A stretch of DNA of 64,000 nt from Bacteroidota bacterium (GCA_023459355.1 JAEWUM010000040.1:124001-188000); one strand, 5' to 3'; counted from the first letter of the stretch, positions 18,615-28,857 are shown. The notes: a model not told the origin generated them from the sequence alone. Translations and numbers: made by a program.

Positions 18615-20273
18615 TTATTGTTCCATGGACTTGCGGCTATTCAGTTCTTCCTGTGTTTTGGCTTTCATGCCCGGAGTTTCCTTTATCAGTTGTCTCAGGT
18701 ATTCTTCAGGATAACCCGGACGAATGATTTCTGCAGGTATTTTTTTATCGTTTTGTAGGAATTTGCCGTTTTCTTCTTTTTTAATTACGCCGTCCAGGTA
18801 TTTAACCAGCAGGAATTCTCCCAGTTTCTTCCATGCTGCAGTGACGTTTGTGGCCTGCGTATGACTAAAAGTCGTCAGAAATTCCCGCGCGTTTTCTTCA
18901 GGCAAACCGGTTACCGTTTTGTCGATGCTGGGTATCATGGTGTGGAAGTTTGTTTCCCAATGCTGTTGTACCTTTTTTATATCGGGCATCACAAGTGAAT
19001 ACCTTGGATAGGCAAAATTTGACACCTGATTGAAAACCCAGAAAGCTGCCGTGGAAGAGTATTCCAGCAAACTTCCGTTGTGATCGCTGAAACATTCCGG
19101 TACACTGTTGATGCCGCAATACATGGGCACATATACCGAGGATGAAGCATCATCGACTCCAAACCAGAGGATGCCTCCTACGTATGGAGGTAACCAGTTA
19201 CGCATCTGGGCAACAAAAGAAAAACCGGTTTGTTGGGTGGCAATCGGACGTTCGTGATAATACTCAACTCCATCGATTTTGAAGCTCAGGGGACTCAAAC
19301 GCAGTTTGCTTCCGTACTGTCCGGCACCAAATCCTTTTGTGATGTCGAGTTCGGTGCCTTCGTACTGATCGCGCATGAAACTTTTCATGTCCTGAACGCT
19401 CAGTTTTTTTGCCGGCTTAATCCAAAGCGGCATGCGTTCAGCAGTTTCTCCTTTGATATAAGTGATGTATTTCTCCATCTCCGGATTTACCTGCCTGAAG
19501 AAACTCCACACCCTGGCTTCACAGGCTCTCAGTGCGCCATAATCCAGTGGTGCATACGTGTCGGAAAAACTGAAATCTTTATTCTTTCCTTTGAAGTAAC
19601 CTTGTTCGCGTGCAAAAGCAATGACATCAACCGAATAGAGGCAGTTGTTTCTGTCGTCGAATGGGAAGGTGGTAATGCGTGCCTGGTTGGCATGCGCGGC
19701 AATGCAATCGTCAGGAATACGTTGTGCAACCCATACAGCGCCTTTGTTTTTAGGACCTTTGCCTATCATTTCCATCATCCAGACTTCGTTCGGATCAGCA
19801 ATTGTAAATGATTCGCCGGAACTGTAATAACCATATTCCTCAACCAGTGAGGTCATGATGCGGATGGCTTCGCGAGCAGAGCGGGATCGTTGCAGCGCAA
19901 TATACATCAGGCTACCGTAATCAAGAATGCCAGTGGTATCTCTTAATTCTTCCCTGCCTCCGAAAGTTGTTTCAGCAATCGAGACCTGATTCTCATTCAT
20001 GTTGCCGATGACGGCCAGTGTTTTTTCTGCTTGTTTTATCTGACCCAGGTATTTTCCTGTGTCCCACTCGTATATGTCGAGCATGGTGCCCGGTGGGTAG
20101 GTACGTGCCGGGTAGTGATATAACGAGCCAAACAGCCCGTAGGAATCGGCTGCGTAGGTAATCATCGTGGATCCATCGACAGTCGCCAGTTTTCCCGCAA
20201 TTAAATTTGTGCAGGAGAAAATGCGAAAGGAGGCCGAGAATATGAATATTAATAATGTTACAATAAATCTCAT
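18615..20273 (-). CDS. Secreted C69-family dipeptidase
   Basis: A 552-residue Ntn-type hydrolase of the peptidase C69 (PepD) family. Start ATG 20273 gives a signal sequence [20 protein letters not shown] followed at once by [15 protein letters not shown], where the Cys is the N-terminal nucleophile exposed after processing. Further family motifs are [31 protein letters not shown] and AHANQARI. The enzyme likely cleaves dipeptides in the periplasm. It stands alone, 37 bp upstream of guaA. Confidence 0.88.
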   Translation of the reverse strand: MRFIVTLLIFIFSASFRIFSCTNLIAGKLATVDGSTMITYAADSYGLFGSLYHYPARTYPPGTMLDIYEWDTGKYLGQIKQAEKTLAVIGNMNENQVSIAETTFGGREELRDTTGILDYGSLMYIALQRSRSAREAIRIMTSLVEEYGYYSSGESFTIADPNEVWMMEMIGKGPKNKGAVWVAQRIPDDCIAAHANQARITTFPFDDRNNCLYSVDVIAFAREQGYFKGKNKDFSFSDTYAPLDYGALRACEARVWSFFRQVNPEMEKYITYIKGETAERMPLWIKPAKKLSVQDMKSFMRDQYEGTELDITKGFGAGQYGSKLRLSPLSFKIDGVEYYHERPIATQQTGFSFVAQMRNWLPPYVGGILWFGVDDASSSVYVPMYCGINSVPECFSDHNGSLLEYSSTAAFWVFNQVSNFAYPRYSLVMPDIKKVQQHWETNFHTMIPSIDKTVTGLPEENAREFLTTFSHTQATNVTAAWKKLGEFLLVKYLDGVIKKEENGKFLQNDKKIPAEIIRPGYPEEYLRQLIKETPGMKAKTQEELNSRKSMEQ

Positions 20274-20423
20274 CCTGAATTGTCTTTTTACGTGAAAAGG
20301 CGAACAAAGATAATACAATAATTTTATTTATTACAATATTTATACAGTTGTTCTATAAGTAAATGCATGCCATTTTGAAAGTTGACCCGCCAGAGTAAAA
20401 CACAGTTTATGGCAACTTTTTTG

Positions 20424-20431
20424 TATTTTTG
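20424..20431 (+). promoter_or_regulatory. -7 box for the TonB receptor gene
   Basis: TATTTTTG followed by CA is a perfect Bacteroidota -7 element, 35 bp before ATG 20466. It lies inside the longer open frame from 20382, so that upstream start is unlikely. Confidence 0.65.
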
Positions 20432-20465
20432 CATGTTTAGAAATTACTTACAAAAAGCAGACCGA

Positions 20466-22559
20466 ATGTTTAAGATAATATTTTCGATTGTGGTAGTTCT
20501 GGTGCTACCTTTTGTTGCATTTCCGCAACATCATAATCATGATCACAATCATGCAATTACAGATTCACTTACCCATAAACAGATATCTGAAGTAACCGTG
20601 CAGGGTATATTGGCCAACAAGTTGAATTTTCCTTATCAGATGATTCAGGGTGAAGATGCTGTTAGCCACGGTTTTATTACACCGGCTAATGCCTTGCATC
20701 ATGTGCCGGGGGTAGCGCTGAGTCGTGATGCAATTTGGGCAACCTCGGTGAATATCCGTGGTTTTTCAGAATCAAAACTACTCTTTCTGGTTGATGGAGA
20801 CCGGATGCAAACGGCATCGGATATTGCCGGTGTGTTATCGTCTGTCGATATGGGGAGTCTGGATAAAATTGAAGTGATTAAGGGTGCGGGTTCGGTTATA
20901 TATGGTACAGGGGCCATGGGGGGCGTGGTTAATTTTATTACAAAACGCCCCGGTTATACAGAGAGGTTTAAAACCACCGGTCATTATTCAACCGGATTTC
21001 ATACTGTAAATAGTTTATGGGAAAATACGCTCAATGTCAACATGACTAACCAGGACTGGTATCTGGCATTAGACGGAAGTTACCGCATGGCACAAAATAC
21101 CATGACTCCGGAAGGGAAGCTGCCGAATAGCCAGTTTAATGATGCCTCCTGGGGGTTGAAAGGAGGAATGAGGAATGGCGATAATCAGGAGTTGCTGGTT
21201 AACTACAATCATTTTGAGGCCTGGAACGTCGGATTACCCGGAGGAAGTGTTTTTACCCCCAATGCTACGGTGCGTTATTTGGGTTTTGCACGAAATCAGT
21301 TGAACGGAGAGTATGTTTTCAGGGATTTGTCGCATGTGCTGAAGATGTTTAGCATCAAAGCATATACGCAAAATATCAAAAGAGAGGTGGAAAATATTGC
21401 TAATCCTACTACTGCTGTATTTCCGGGAAGTTACAATGTTACTTCCGGATTAAAAGCTACCGCGGATTTGTATTTTAATGATTATGAGACCATGACAGTT
21501 GGGGTTGAAGGATGGAGTCGCGATCAGCAAACTTCCAGAATGAAAATCTCGACAGCTTCTGATACCATTATTATCAGAGAACAACCCACCCCAAAAGCGA
21601 ATATGTTTGATGTAGGTGTTTTTGCCCAGCATAAATGGGTGGTGGACCCGAAATACTGGACCATCAATACCGGATTGCGACTTGACTTTATCAGGACTGC
21701 CAATGATACCGCCTTCAGGGAGATATCCAAACACAAGTACGTGAATGGTGTCAGGACAGAAATGCCTGCAAACAAAACAGTGTTGTTCCAAAAAGGAACT
21801 AAAAACGAGCTGGCTTATTCGGCGCACATTGATGTTGCATTTAAACCAGCTGAACGCCATAAACTTATTTTATCTGTCGCTAATGCATACCGGGTAGCAT
21901 CCATCGAAGAGAGATTCAAATACATTGATCAGTTGGGTATGCCGCTGGTTGGCAATCCGAATTTAAAACCGGAAAAGGGATTGTTCTCCAACCTGAGCTA
22001 TGCGTATACGGGAAAGAAATTATTGTTCAATACAGATGTTTTTGCCAATTATCTTTTTGATTTGATTACTGAAAAGAAAGGAACCTACTCAGGAACAGAT
22101 GCTTTAATCAGCACGAATGTCGACCGGGCTCTGTATTTGGGTGGCGAATTTGATTTAAAATGGTTGATTTCGCACGAACTTGAATTTGAAACGCATGCTT
22201 CGTATGTGTATGCAGTTGATGCAAAAACAAAAGAGCATTTGCTCTTTATCCCCGCATTGCATGGAATTGTGAAATTGCATTATCATTTTCATGATAAAAT
22301 CGGTGCTTATGCCGAAATGGATTGGGAATATGAGTCGGAAGAGGAACATGGAGAAAACCAGGAAGCCCATCGCCATGCCATTTTCAATGCCGGATTTCAT
22401 ACCACACCCCGAAAGATGGGCTTGATTCAGGTTCAATTTATGGGTGGAATACACAATATTATGAATCTGGCTTATGAAGAGCATCTGTCGTCGCTCAGGG
22501 GCGTTAATCGTTTGGAACCGGGCAGAAATATCTTCCTGAAAGCGAAGGTTCTTTTCTAG
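20466..22559 (+). CDS. TonB-dependent receptor with His-rich N-terminus
   Basis: A 697-residue outer-membrane receptor. Start ATG 20466 gives signal peptide MFKIIFSIVVVLVLPFVAFPQ. The mature end is His-rich (HHNHDHNHA), followed by the plug domain (VSHGFITPANALHHVPGV, VNIRGFSESKLLFLVDG, GAGSVIYGTGAMGGVVNFITK) and the 22-strand barrel. A second His/Glu-rich loop (EEEHGENQEAHRHA) lies near the C-terminus. There is no carboxypeptidase-like N-terminal domain or SusD partner, so it is not a Sus-type glycan system. The His clusters suggest uptake of a divalent metal or metal complex. Confidence 0.88.
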   Translation: MFKIIFSIVVVLVLPFVAFPQHHNHDHNHAITDSLTHKQISEVTVQGILANKLNFPYQMIQGEDAVSHGFITPANALHHVPGVALSRDAIWATSVNIRGFSESKLLFLVDGDRMQTASDIAGVLSSVDMGSLDKIEVIKGAGSVIYGTGAMGGVVNFITKRPGYTERFKTTGHYSTGFHTVNSLWENTLNVNMTNQDWYLALDGSYRMAQNTMTPEGKLPNSQFNDASWGLKGGMRNGDNQELLVNYNHFEAWNVGLPGGSVFTPNATVRYLGFARNQLNGEYVFRDLSHVLKMFSIKAYTQNIKREVENIANPTTAVFPGSYNVTSGLKATADLYFNDYETMTVGVEGWSRDQQTSRMKISTASDTIIIREQPTPKANMFDVGVFAQHKWVVDPKYWTINTGLRLDFIRTANDTAFREISKHKYVNGVRTEMPANKTVLFQKGTKNELAYSAHIDVAFKPAERHKLILSVANAYRVASIEERFKYIDQLGMPLVGNPNLKPEKGLFSNLSYAYTGKKLLFNTDVFANYLFDLITEKKGTYSGTDALISTNVDRALYLGGEFDLKWLISHELEFETHASYVYAVDAKTKEHLLFIPALHGIVKLHYHFHDKIGAYAEMDWEYESEEEHGENQEAHRHAIFNAGFHTTPRKMGLIQVQFMGGIHNIMNLAYEEHLSSLRGVNRLEPGRNIFLKAKVLF

Positions 22560-22665
22560 TGGTTAGTGGAAAGTGGTTAGTGGTTAATTGACGCAATCAC
22601 TAACCATTAACCACTATCCACTATCCACTAACCACTATCCACTAACCATTGACCACTAACCACTG
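22558..22665. repeat. Intergenic tandem/inverted repeat, TTAGTGG type
   Basis: Short units of GGTTAGTGG on the left (22561-22586) face multiple CCACTAACCACTATCCACTA units on the right (22597-22664). The right side is a tandem array of 7-bp units and the whole can fold back on itself. The same unit recurs at 31297-31350. It fills the gap between the TonB receptor and ogt. There are no CRISPR-like spacers. Confidence 0.8.
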
Positions 22666-22670
22666 ATTAA

Positions 22671-23147
22671 ATGAATTACGGATTTTACACCTCACCATTT
22701 GGAACTTGTTGTATGGCTTTTACAACTGAGAGTTTATCAGCGCTGATTTTTGCAGATCAGGAAGAAATTGCACTTGCTGATTTGCAGCGGAGATTTCCGG
22801 GTGTTGATTTTACGGAAGAATCAGAACAAGTAAAGTTGTTGGGAGATAAAGTTTTCAAACTGAAAGAACCTGTTGGATTGTCTCCACAGGGCACATCTTT
22901 TCAGCAATTGGTCTGGGAAGCGTTACAAGAGATTCCTGCAGGAGAAACGCGAACTTATGCGCAGATAGCGGATGCAATCGGGAGACCTAAAGCTGTCAGA
23001 GCTGTAGGTACAGCCATCGGAGCTAATCCCATCGCATATTTAATTCCCTGTCACCGGGTTGTTCGTACTGATGGTGGATTGGGGGGATATCGATGGGGAC
23101 TTGCCTTAAAGCAACAAATGTTGCGTGCTGAAGGCGTTAACTTGTGA
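22671..23147 (+). CDS. ogt: Methylated-DNA--protein-cysteine methyltransferase
   Basis: A 158-residue suicide DNA-repair protein that transfers the alkyl group of O6-alkylguanine to its own cysteine. The active site is IPCHRVV with the acceptor Cys (about residue 124), preceded by the helix-turn-helix region PAGETRTYAQIADAIGRPKAVRAVGTA, which holds the Arg finger. The short N-terminal domain lacks the Ada methyl-phosphotriester and AraC parts, so this is the Ogt/MGMT form. It sits right after the TTAGTGG repeat. Confidence 0.93.
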   Translation: MNYGFYTSPFGTCCMAFTTESLSALIFADQEEIALADLQRRFPGVDFTEESEQVKLLGDKVFKLKEPVGLSPQGTSFQQLVWEALQEIPAGETRTYAQIADAIGRPKAVRAVGTAIGANPIAYLIPCHRVVRTDGGLGGYRWGLALKQQMLRAEGVNL

Positions 23148-23194
23148 AATTTGCAGCGTGTGAATAATCGCCTAAAGCATAACGATTATCATTT

Positions 23195-23680
23195 TTACAG
23201 GAATTTGCTGCAAATTTGGCTGATTTCCTCCAAAAACCGGACATCGGTATCGTCCAGCACATCATAGCGTTCGCTGTCAACATCCAACACACCAACCACC
23301 TCCCCTGATTTACTCAATATAGGTGTTACAATTTCTGAAACGGATGCTGCACTACAGGCAATATGTCCCGGAAATGCATTTACATCAGGAACTAGTAAAC
23401 TCTTCTTTTCTTTCCACGCTGTGCCACATACACCTTTCCCATACCGGATACGGGTACAGGCTATTGGTCCCTGAAACGGGCCCAGTACCAGTTCGTCGCC
23501 TTTTACAAGATAAAAACCTACCCACCACCAATTAAAGGTTTCTTTCAGCGCGGCGGAGATGTTGGCTAAGTTAGCTACGATATCCACTTCGTTTGCTGTT
23601 AACGCCTGAAGCTGTGGTAACAGTTGTATGTGTTTTTCAGTTTTTGAGCTTGAAGATGAAACAAGTAAGTTTTCTGCCAT
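23195..23680 (-). CDS. Free methionine-(R)-sulfoxide reductase (GAF domain)
   Basis: A 161-residue GAF-fold protein of the fRMsr (YebR) type, which reduces free methionine-R-sulfoxide. The conserved Cys residues are seen in GPFQGPIACTRIRYGKGVCGTAW and in the loop FPGHIACSAASVSEIV. Residue NWWWVGFYLV is typical of the family. Start ATG 23680 is chosen because the earlier TTG at 23692 lies within the -7 box. Convergent with ogt. Confidence 0.9.
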   Translation of the reverse strand: MAENLLVSSSSSKTEKHIQLLPQLQALTANEVDIVANLANISAALKETFNWWWVGFYLVKGDELVLGPFQGPIACTRIRYGKGVCGTAWKEKKSLLVPDVNAFPGHIACSAASVSEIVTPILSKSGEVVGVLDVDSERYDVLDDTDVRFLEEISQICSKFL

Positions 23681-23689
23681 TTTTTTTTG

Positions 23690-23697
23690 CAAATTTA
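23690..23697 (-). promoter_or_regulatory. -7 box for the fRMsr gene
   Basis: The minus strand reads TAAATTTG then CA, a perfect -7 match only 9 bp before ATG 23680. The leader is therefore very short, and the box excludes the upstream TTG as a start. Confidence 0.6.
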
Positions 23698-23872
23698 GTA
23701 ATTTCTGTGAATCAATAGTTGAAAAGCGATTATAATTAAAAAAGCGTTCTTCACTTCACCCCGCTTCATTTCTTGCTGGATCTCATGAAAAAAGTTCCGC
23801 TCCTTAACTTCTGATTCACATTATTTATAATAAAATTGATGTATGTCATTTCATCGACAATGTGTTTTTGTA

Positions 23873-23880
23873 TATATTTG
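23873..23880 (+). promoter_or_regulatory. -7 box for the MscS gene
   Basis: TATATTTG then CA matches the Bacteroidota -7 consensus, about 59 bp before ATG 23939. Nothing else is recognised in the 258-bp gap between the fRMsr and MscS genes. Confidence 0.55.
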
Positions 23881-23938
23881 CATGTGAACGGAATATTTTT
23901 AAGATTTTATTGAAGTTGTATTATAATTTGAAAAAGTA

Positions 23939-25198
23939 ATGAGTTATCTTGAAAATCTTGTTGATACATTGTTGGTAAACATGGGTGTTCCTGATACCCT
24001 GGCTATTTATTTGAGATTATTTCTTTTTCTCTTGATTTTATTTCTTTTTTCGTGGTTGGCTTTTCAGCTGACTAAAAAAGTATTCATCCGTAATATTTAC
24101 AGGTTATTTAAGAAAACTTCCATCAAATGGGATGACTTGCTGGTAGAAAATAAGGTGTTCAATAATGTTGCTCATGTTATTCCGGCGGTAATTGTCAGGA
24201 TTATGGCGCCTGTTATATTTGCTAATTTTGAAAAAGTGTTGCCTGTTGTGGTGAAACTGACAGATTCCTATCTGATTATTGTAGGCATGACAATATTGGC
24301 GGCATTTTTAAAAGTGATAGAATACAGTTTGTCAAAAAATGAGATTTTTAAGGACAAACCACTTACAAGCTATTTCCAGCTTATTAAGATTCTGCTTTAT
24401 ATTGTTGCTCTAATACTAGTCCTTTCTGTCTTGCTGGGAAAATCTCCTTTGTACTTTTTGAGCGCTTTTGGCGCTATATCAGCAATATTGTTATTGATAT
24501 TCAAGGATACGATATTAGGATTGGTGGCGAGTGTTCAGATATCAGCTAATGACATGGTGCATGTCGGTGATTGGGTGGAGATGCCCAAATTTAATGCTGA
24601 TGGCGATGTTATAGCGATTAATCTGAATACAGTAAAAGTGCAGAACTGGGATAAAACGATTACAACTATTCCGACTTATTATTTTATAACAGATAGCTTT
24701 AAAAACTGGCGGGGAATGCAGCAAAGCGGAGGGAGGAGAATTAAACGTTCTGTATTTTTGGATGCACATTCCGTGAAATTTGTTGATCCTGAAATGAGAG
24801 AGCGATTAAAGAAGTATTCTCTGATTAGTAATTATGTGGAAAAAAGGCAACAGGAAATCGAGTTATACAATTCTTCTAATCAGATGGATACATCCGTTTT
24901 GATTAATGGAAGGCGAATGACCAATATTGGTGTATTTAGAAAATATATTGAAAACTATCTTAAGAATCATCCCAGAATCAATCAGAAGATGACTATAATG
25001 GTCAGACAGTTAGCTATGGAAAGCAAGGGTATTCCAATGGAAATATATTGTTTTACTAATACGACGGCATGGCTCGAGTATGAAGAAATCCAAAGTGATA
25101 TTTTTGATCATTTATATTCAACTGTGTCGTTTTTCGATCTTGATATATTCCAGGAACCCAGTGGTAAGGATTTTACAAAACTGACCGGTAACACATGA
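23939..25198 (+). CDS. Mechanosensitive channel, MscS family (YbdG-like)
   Basis: A 419-residue inner-membrane protein with five hydrophobic helices in the first 190 residues (about 20-45, 70-95, 105-125, 145-165 and 170-195). The MscS pore helix and beta domain follow: GAISAILLLIFKDTILGLVASVQISANDMVHVGDWVEM, with the usual DxxxG/GDWVE transition. The size, the extended N-terminus and IPTYYFI.DSFKNW match the YbdG subgroup, which opens under osmotic downshock. The gene is single and convergent with the GNAT gene. Confidence 0.88.
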   Translation: MSYLENLVDTLLVNMGVPDTLAIYLRLFLFLLILFLFSWLAFQLTKKVFIRNIYRLFKKTSIKWDDLLVENKVFNNVAHVIPAVIVRIMAPVIFANFEKVLPVVVKLTDSYLIIVGMTILAAFLKVIEYSLSKNEIFKDKPLTSYFQLIKILLYIVALILVLSVLLGKSPLYFLSAFGAISAILLLIFKDTILGLVASVQISANDMVHVGDWVEMPKFNADGDVIAINLNTVKVQNWDKTITTIPTYYFITDSFKNWRGMQQSGGRRIKRSVFLDAHSVKFVDPEMRERLKKYSLISNYVEKRQQEIELYNSSNQMDTSVLINGRRMTNIGVFRKYIENYLKNHPRINQKMTIMVRQLAMESKGIPMEIYCFTNTTAWLEYEEIQSDIFDHLYSTVSFFDLDIFQEPSGKDFTKLTGNT

Positions 25199-25204
25199 AT
25201 GTTT

Positions 25205-25681
25205 TCATGATATTTTTTTCTCCCAAAAATACATCCTTGGTTTACACTCTTCAAATCCCAGGTTTGCATAAACTTGTTGTGCAGCAGAATTGTCTTCCCT
25301 GACTTCAAGCGTGAGTTTACAATAACCCCTTTCTTTCGAAATATTAATTAATTCCTGGATCAATGCTTTTCCCAATCCTTTGCCTCTGAATTTATCCAAA
25401 ACAACCACATCATGAATGTACATGTAGGGCTTCAGCTTGAACGTTGAATAATTGATAAATGTTGTTGCCATACCGGCATAATTATTTTCGTATTTCATGA
25501 GTAGCACTTCTGCAGTGGGGTGCTCATGTAGATTTTTTAAAAGTTTCTGCTGTTGATGCTCATTCAAGGGAGGGTAATCACCCATTGGATCCGACATGTA
25601 ATGATTCAGGAGGTTAAGATAGGCTCCTGCATGTTCCTGATTTTGCCAGTTGCATTGCTCAAAAACGATATTTATAGCCAT
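25205..25681 (-). CDS. GNAT family N-acetyltransferase
   Basis: A 158-residue acetyltransferase. The acetyl-CoA-binding motif A is VVLDKFRGKGLGKALIQELI (about residues 94-113) and the C-terminal motif is KLTLEVREDNSAAQQVYANLGFEEC. Start ATG 25681 is used because the longer frame from 25714 begins inside a -7 box. The acceptor cannot be predicted. Convergent with the MscS gene, 6 bp apart. Confidence 0.85.
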   Translation of the reverse strand: MAINIVFEQCNWQNQEHAGAYLNLLNHYMSDPMGDYPPLNEHQQQKLLKNLHEHPTAEVLLMKYENNYAGMATTFINYSTFKLKPYMYIHDVVVLDKFRGKGLGKALIQELINISKERGYCKLTLEVREDNSAAQQVYANLGFEECKPRMYFWEKKIS

Positions 25682-25711
25682 GTAAATTTGTATATTTTTA
25701 TTAAAGTGCGT

Positions 25712-25719
25712 CAAAGATA
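25712..25719 (-). promoter_or_regulatory. -7 box for the GNAT gene
   Basis: The minus strand reads TATCTTTG, a perfect TAnnTTTG, 30 bp before ATG 25681. Confidence 0.6.
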
Positions 25720-25881
25720 TAAATTTTTATTTTGATAAAAGTGAATTATTCATTTACTTTGCACGTTCTGAAAATGTAAATTAAAAGAATAAAGTTACAT
25801 ATTCAACCTTTTATGCTTTATTTTGGTTTATATTCAGATGAATAAATAACAATTCAGTTCTCATAATTAAAACGATTCAAA

Positions 25882-28695
25882 ATGAAAAATTTGCAGTTAT
25901 TTTTTGTCATGCTGATTTTATTTGGGATGACAACCCCTGTATTTGCCCAGCAAATGCCTCCTGTTCCCATTGACCCGAAAGTACGTTATGGTAAATTAGA
26001 AAATGGTTTGACCTATTATATTCGTCATAATCAGCAGCCAAAGCAAAGGGCCGAGTTTTACATCGCGCAAAATGTAGGTGCGATTCTGGAAAATGATGAT
26101 CAGAACGGGTTAGCGCATTTTCTCGAGCACATGGCTTTTAACGGGACTAAAAACTTTCCCGACAAAATGATTATCGAGTATTTCGAAAAGATCGGTGTTA
26201 AATTCGGCTCTAATATTAATGCATATACGTCTTTAGACGAAACGGTTTACAACCTGTCGGATGTGCCGACGGTGCGTGCGAGCGTTGTCGACAGTGCTTT
26301 ACTTGTTTTACACGATTGGTCTGGATTTATTTCTTTGCTTGGTGAAGAAATTGATTCAGAAAGGGGAGTGATCCGTGAAGAATGGCGTACTGGTGCCGGT
26401 CCTGAACGGCGGATGTGGAAAGCTTCCAATTATCTGAAATATCCCGGTTCTCAATATGCTAAAAGAGATGTTATCGGTGATACGGCTGTGATTAATAACT
26501 TCAGTTATGAAACATTGCGTGATTTTTATCGCAAATGGTATCGTCCCGATTTGCAGGCAATACTCATTGTGGGCGATGTAGATGTTGATCAGGTGGAAGC
26601 AAAAATAAAAATGATGTTTGCTGATATTTCAGCAAAGGAAAATGCAGGCGAACGTCCGGTATATCCAATTTTAGATAATAAAGAGCCAATCATTTCGATT
26701 GTAAAAGACAAAGAAGCACGCATGACCCGTATTGAACTGGAGTACAAACATGAGGTTATGCCTGATGAAATTAAATCCACAATGGCCGGATATATGACAG
26801 GTCTCTTGAATACTGTCGTTTCTACGATTATGGGATATCGTTTTGAGGAAATCACACAGCAGGCAGATGCGCCTTTTGTAGCAGGTTTTGCTGAATACGG
26901 CGAATTGGTGAAATCAAAAGATGCATTTCAATTACTGGCGATTCCAAAAGAAGGTCAGGAGCATCAGGGGCTGAAAGCATTATTACTCGAAGCTGAGAAA
27001 ATGAAAAGATTCGGTTTTACGAATGCTGAAGTAGAAAGGGCTAAAACAGATATCCTGAAGTCACTCGAGAATGCTTATAACGATCGGGAGAACCAGCGCA
27101 ACAGAGATTTGGTGCGTGAATATGTTCGTCATTTCCTGGATGGAGAAGTGATACCCGGTATAGAGTGGGAATATCAAACCGCCCAGATGCTGATTCCGCA
27201 ACTGACTGCAGATTTGATTAATCAGGTTGTAAAAAATTACGTGACAGATGAGAACATGATTGTTTCATTCATGGCTCCTGATAAGCCTTCTGTATTGGTG
27301 CCATCTGAAGAAATTATTCTTCAGACAATAGCAGAGGTTAAAGCTGCTGAGTTGACAGCCAGGGAAGAGGAAGATTTGAATAGACCGCTGATTGAGAAGG
27401 CTCCGAAAGCAGGTAAAATTAAAAAAACAGAACAGGATAAAACATTTGGAACCACGACCTGGAAACTTGCGAATGGAGTGAAGGTTGTGTTTAAGAAAAC
27501 AGATTTTAAAAATGATGAGGTTCTGTTGAATGCTTTCAGCGAGGGAGGATTGTCGAAAGTGAAAGATGCCGGGGATATGGTATCCGGAATGCTTGCTGCA
27601 ACTATCGTCGCGAATAACGGTGTAGGTGAGTTTTCACTGATTGAGCTGAATAAAATGCTGACAGGTAAGATTGCATCTGTTAGTCCAAAAATCGGTCAGT
27701 ATGATGAAGGTTTCAGTGGAAAATCATCCGTTGCAGACTTTGAAAGCATGCTGCAATTGGTTTATCTTTATTTCACTGCTCCACGAAAAGATGATAATGC
27801 ATTTGGTGCGTTGGTGAATATGTATAAGACGAGTCTGGCAAACAGTGCCAATGACCCGCGCAGGGCCTTCTCCGATTCGGTTTCACTCATGATTTATAAT
27901 CGTCATCCCAGGACTGTGATATTCAACATGGAAACCCTCAATAAACTTGATCAGGACAAAGCGTTGGCTATTTACAAGGACCGGTTTGCTATTCCTGCTG
28001 ATTTTACTTTTGTGTTTACCGGAAATGTTGATCCGGAGAATGATGCGGTTAAGCAGGCTGTGTTGACTTATCTCGGAGGATTGAAGTCGAAAAACAAAAA
28101 AGAAAATTTTGTCGACAACAACATCCGTCATCCGAGGGGATTGGTAAATAATCACTTCAAGCGTGATATGCAGATTAAAAAAGCATCCAATTTCATTCTG
28201 TACACAGGTCATCTTCCTTATAATATGGAGAATTATGTTGCCATGAATGCCATCGGAAATATCCTGAACATGCGCTATCTTGAAAGCATACGTGAAAAAG
28301 AAGGTGGATCGTATGGTGTAGGGGTAAGAGGCGCTTTGGCTAACACCCCGGTTGAGCAGGCCAATGTAATGATGCAGTTTGATACCGATCCGGAGAAGCA
28401 AGCTCACCTGATGAGTATTATTCACAAAGAAGTTGATGAAATTGTAGAAAAAGGTCCGCGTGCCGATGATCTTGGCAAGGTAAAGGAAAATATGATCAAA
28501 AAATACGCTGAAGACCTGAGAGAAAATAACTGGTGGTCGGGCTCCATTACCAGATTCTATCAGGATAAACTAAACTTCGTGGAAGATTACACGGCAGCAG
28601 TAGAAGCCCTGACATCAGAAAAAATTCAATCGACATTAAAGAAACTGACAGAACAGGGAAATGTGCTGGAAGTAGTGATGATGCCGGGGGAATAG
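25882..28695 (+). CDS. Periplasmic M16 family zinc metallopeptidase
   Basis: A 937-residue pitrilysin-type peptidase with a signal peptide (MKNLQLFFVMLILFGMTTPVFA). The inverted zinc motif HFLEH is at residues 79-83 (H79, E82, H83), and the second zinc Glu follows about 75 residues later in GVIREEWR. Two M16 repeats are present: an active N-terminal half and an inactive C-terminal half holding the R/Y pair (GGSYGVGVRG). It probably degrades peptides in the periplasm. Single gene between the GNAT gene and topA. Confidence 0.92.
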   Translation: MKNLQLFFVMLILFGMTTPVFAQQMPPVPIDPKVRYGKLENGLTYYIRHNQQPKQRAEFYIAQNVGAILENDDQNGLAHFLEHMAFNGTKNFPDKMIIEYFEKIGVKFGSNINAYTSLDETVYNLSDVPTVRASVVDSALLVLHDWSGFISLLGEEIDSERGVIREEWRTGAGPERRMWKASNYLKYPGSQYAKRDVIGDTAVINNFSYETLRDFYRKWYRPDLQAILIVGDVDVDQVEAKIKMMFADISAKENAGERPVYPILDNKEPIISIVKDKEARMTRIELEYKHEVMPDEIKSTMAGYMTGLLNTVVSTIMGYRFEEITQQADAPFVAGFAEYGELVKSKDAFQLLAIPKEGQEHQGLKALLLEAEKMKRFGFTNAEVERAKTDILKSLENAYNDRENQRNRDLVREYVRHFLDGEVIPGIEWEYQTAQMLIPQLTADLINQVVKNYVTDENMIVSFMAPDKPSVLVPSEEIILQTIAEVKAAELTAREEEDLNRPLIEKAPKAGKIKKTEQDKTFGTTTWKLANGVKVVFKKTDFKNDEVLLNAFSEGGLSKVKDAGDMVSGMLAATIVANNGVGEFSLIELNKMLTGKIASVSPKIGQYDEGFSGKSSVADFESMLQLVYLYFTAPRKDDNAFGALVNMYKTSLANSANDPRRAFSDSVSLMIYNRHPRTVIFNMETLNKLDQDKALAIYKDRFAIPADFTFVFTGNVDPENDAVKQAVLTYLGGLKSKNKKENFVDNNIRHPRGLVNNHFKRDMQIKKASNFILYTGHLPYNMENYVAMNAIGNILNMRYLESIREKEGGSYGVGVRGALANTPVEQANVMMQFDTDPEKQAHLMSIIHKEVDEIVEKGPRADDLGKVKENMIKKYAEDLRENNWWSGSITRFYQDKLNFVEDYTAAVEALTSEKIQSTLKKLTEQGNVLEVVMMPGE

Positions 28696-28701
28696 TTTTT
28701 T

Positions 28702-28857
28702 AACCATACAAGTCATATAAGATACATATAAGTTTTGGAGTGTGTATAGAACTCTGTGATACAAATTATTTACCTGTTTAGGCAGAAAATCGGTAATGCA
28801 AATGCAGAACTCCATTTTACTAAAACGTATATGTATCTTATATGACTTATATGGTTT
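28702..28857. repeat. Long imperfect inverted repeat between M16 peptidase and topA
   Basis: The left arm (28702-28741) and right arm (28810-28857) match over about 35 bp with two mismatches, plus a displaced GGAGT/ACTCC block. Between them are about 70 bp with no gene. The arms hold the core AAGTCATATAAGATACATAT and its complement. The structure resembles a non-autonomous MITE or a long hairpin element. No clear target duplication is seen at the ends. Confidence 0.75.

Noticed and set aside
22558..22665. Possible CRISPR array
   Set aside because: The repeated units are 7-9 bp, contiguous, with no spacers and no cas genes nearby.
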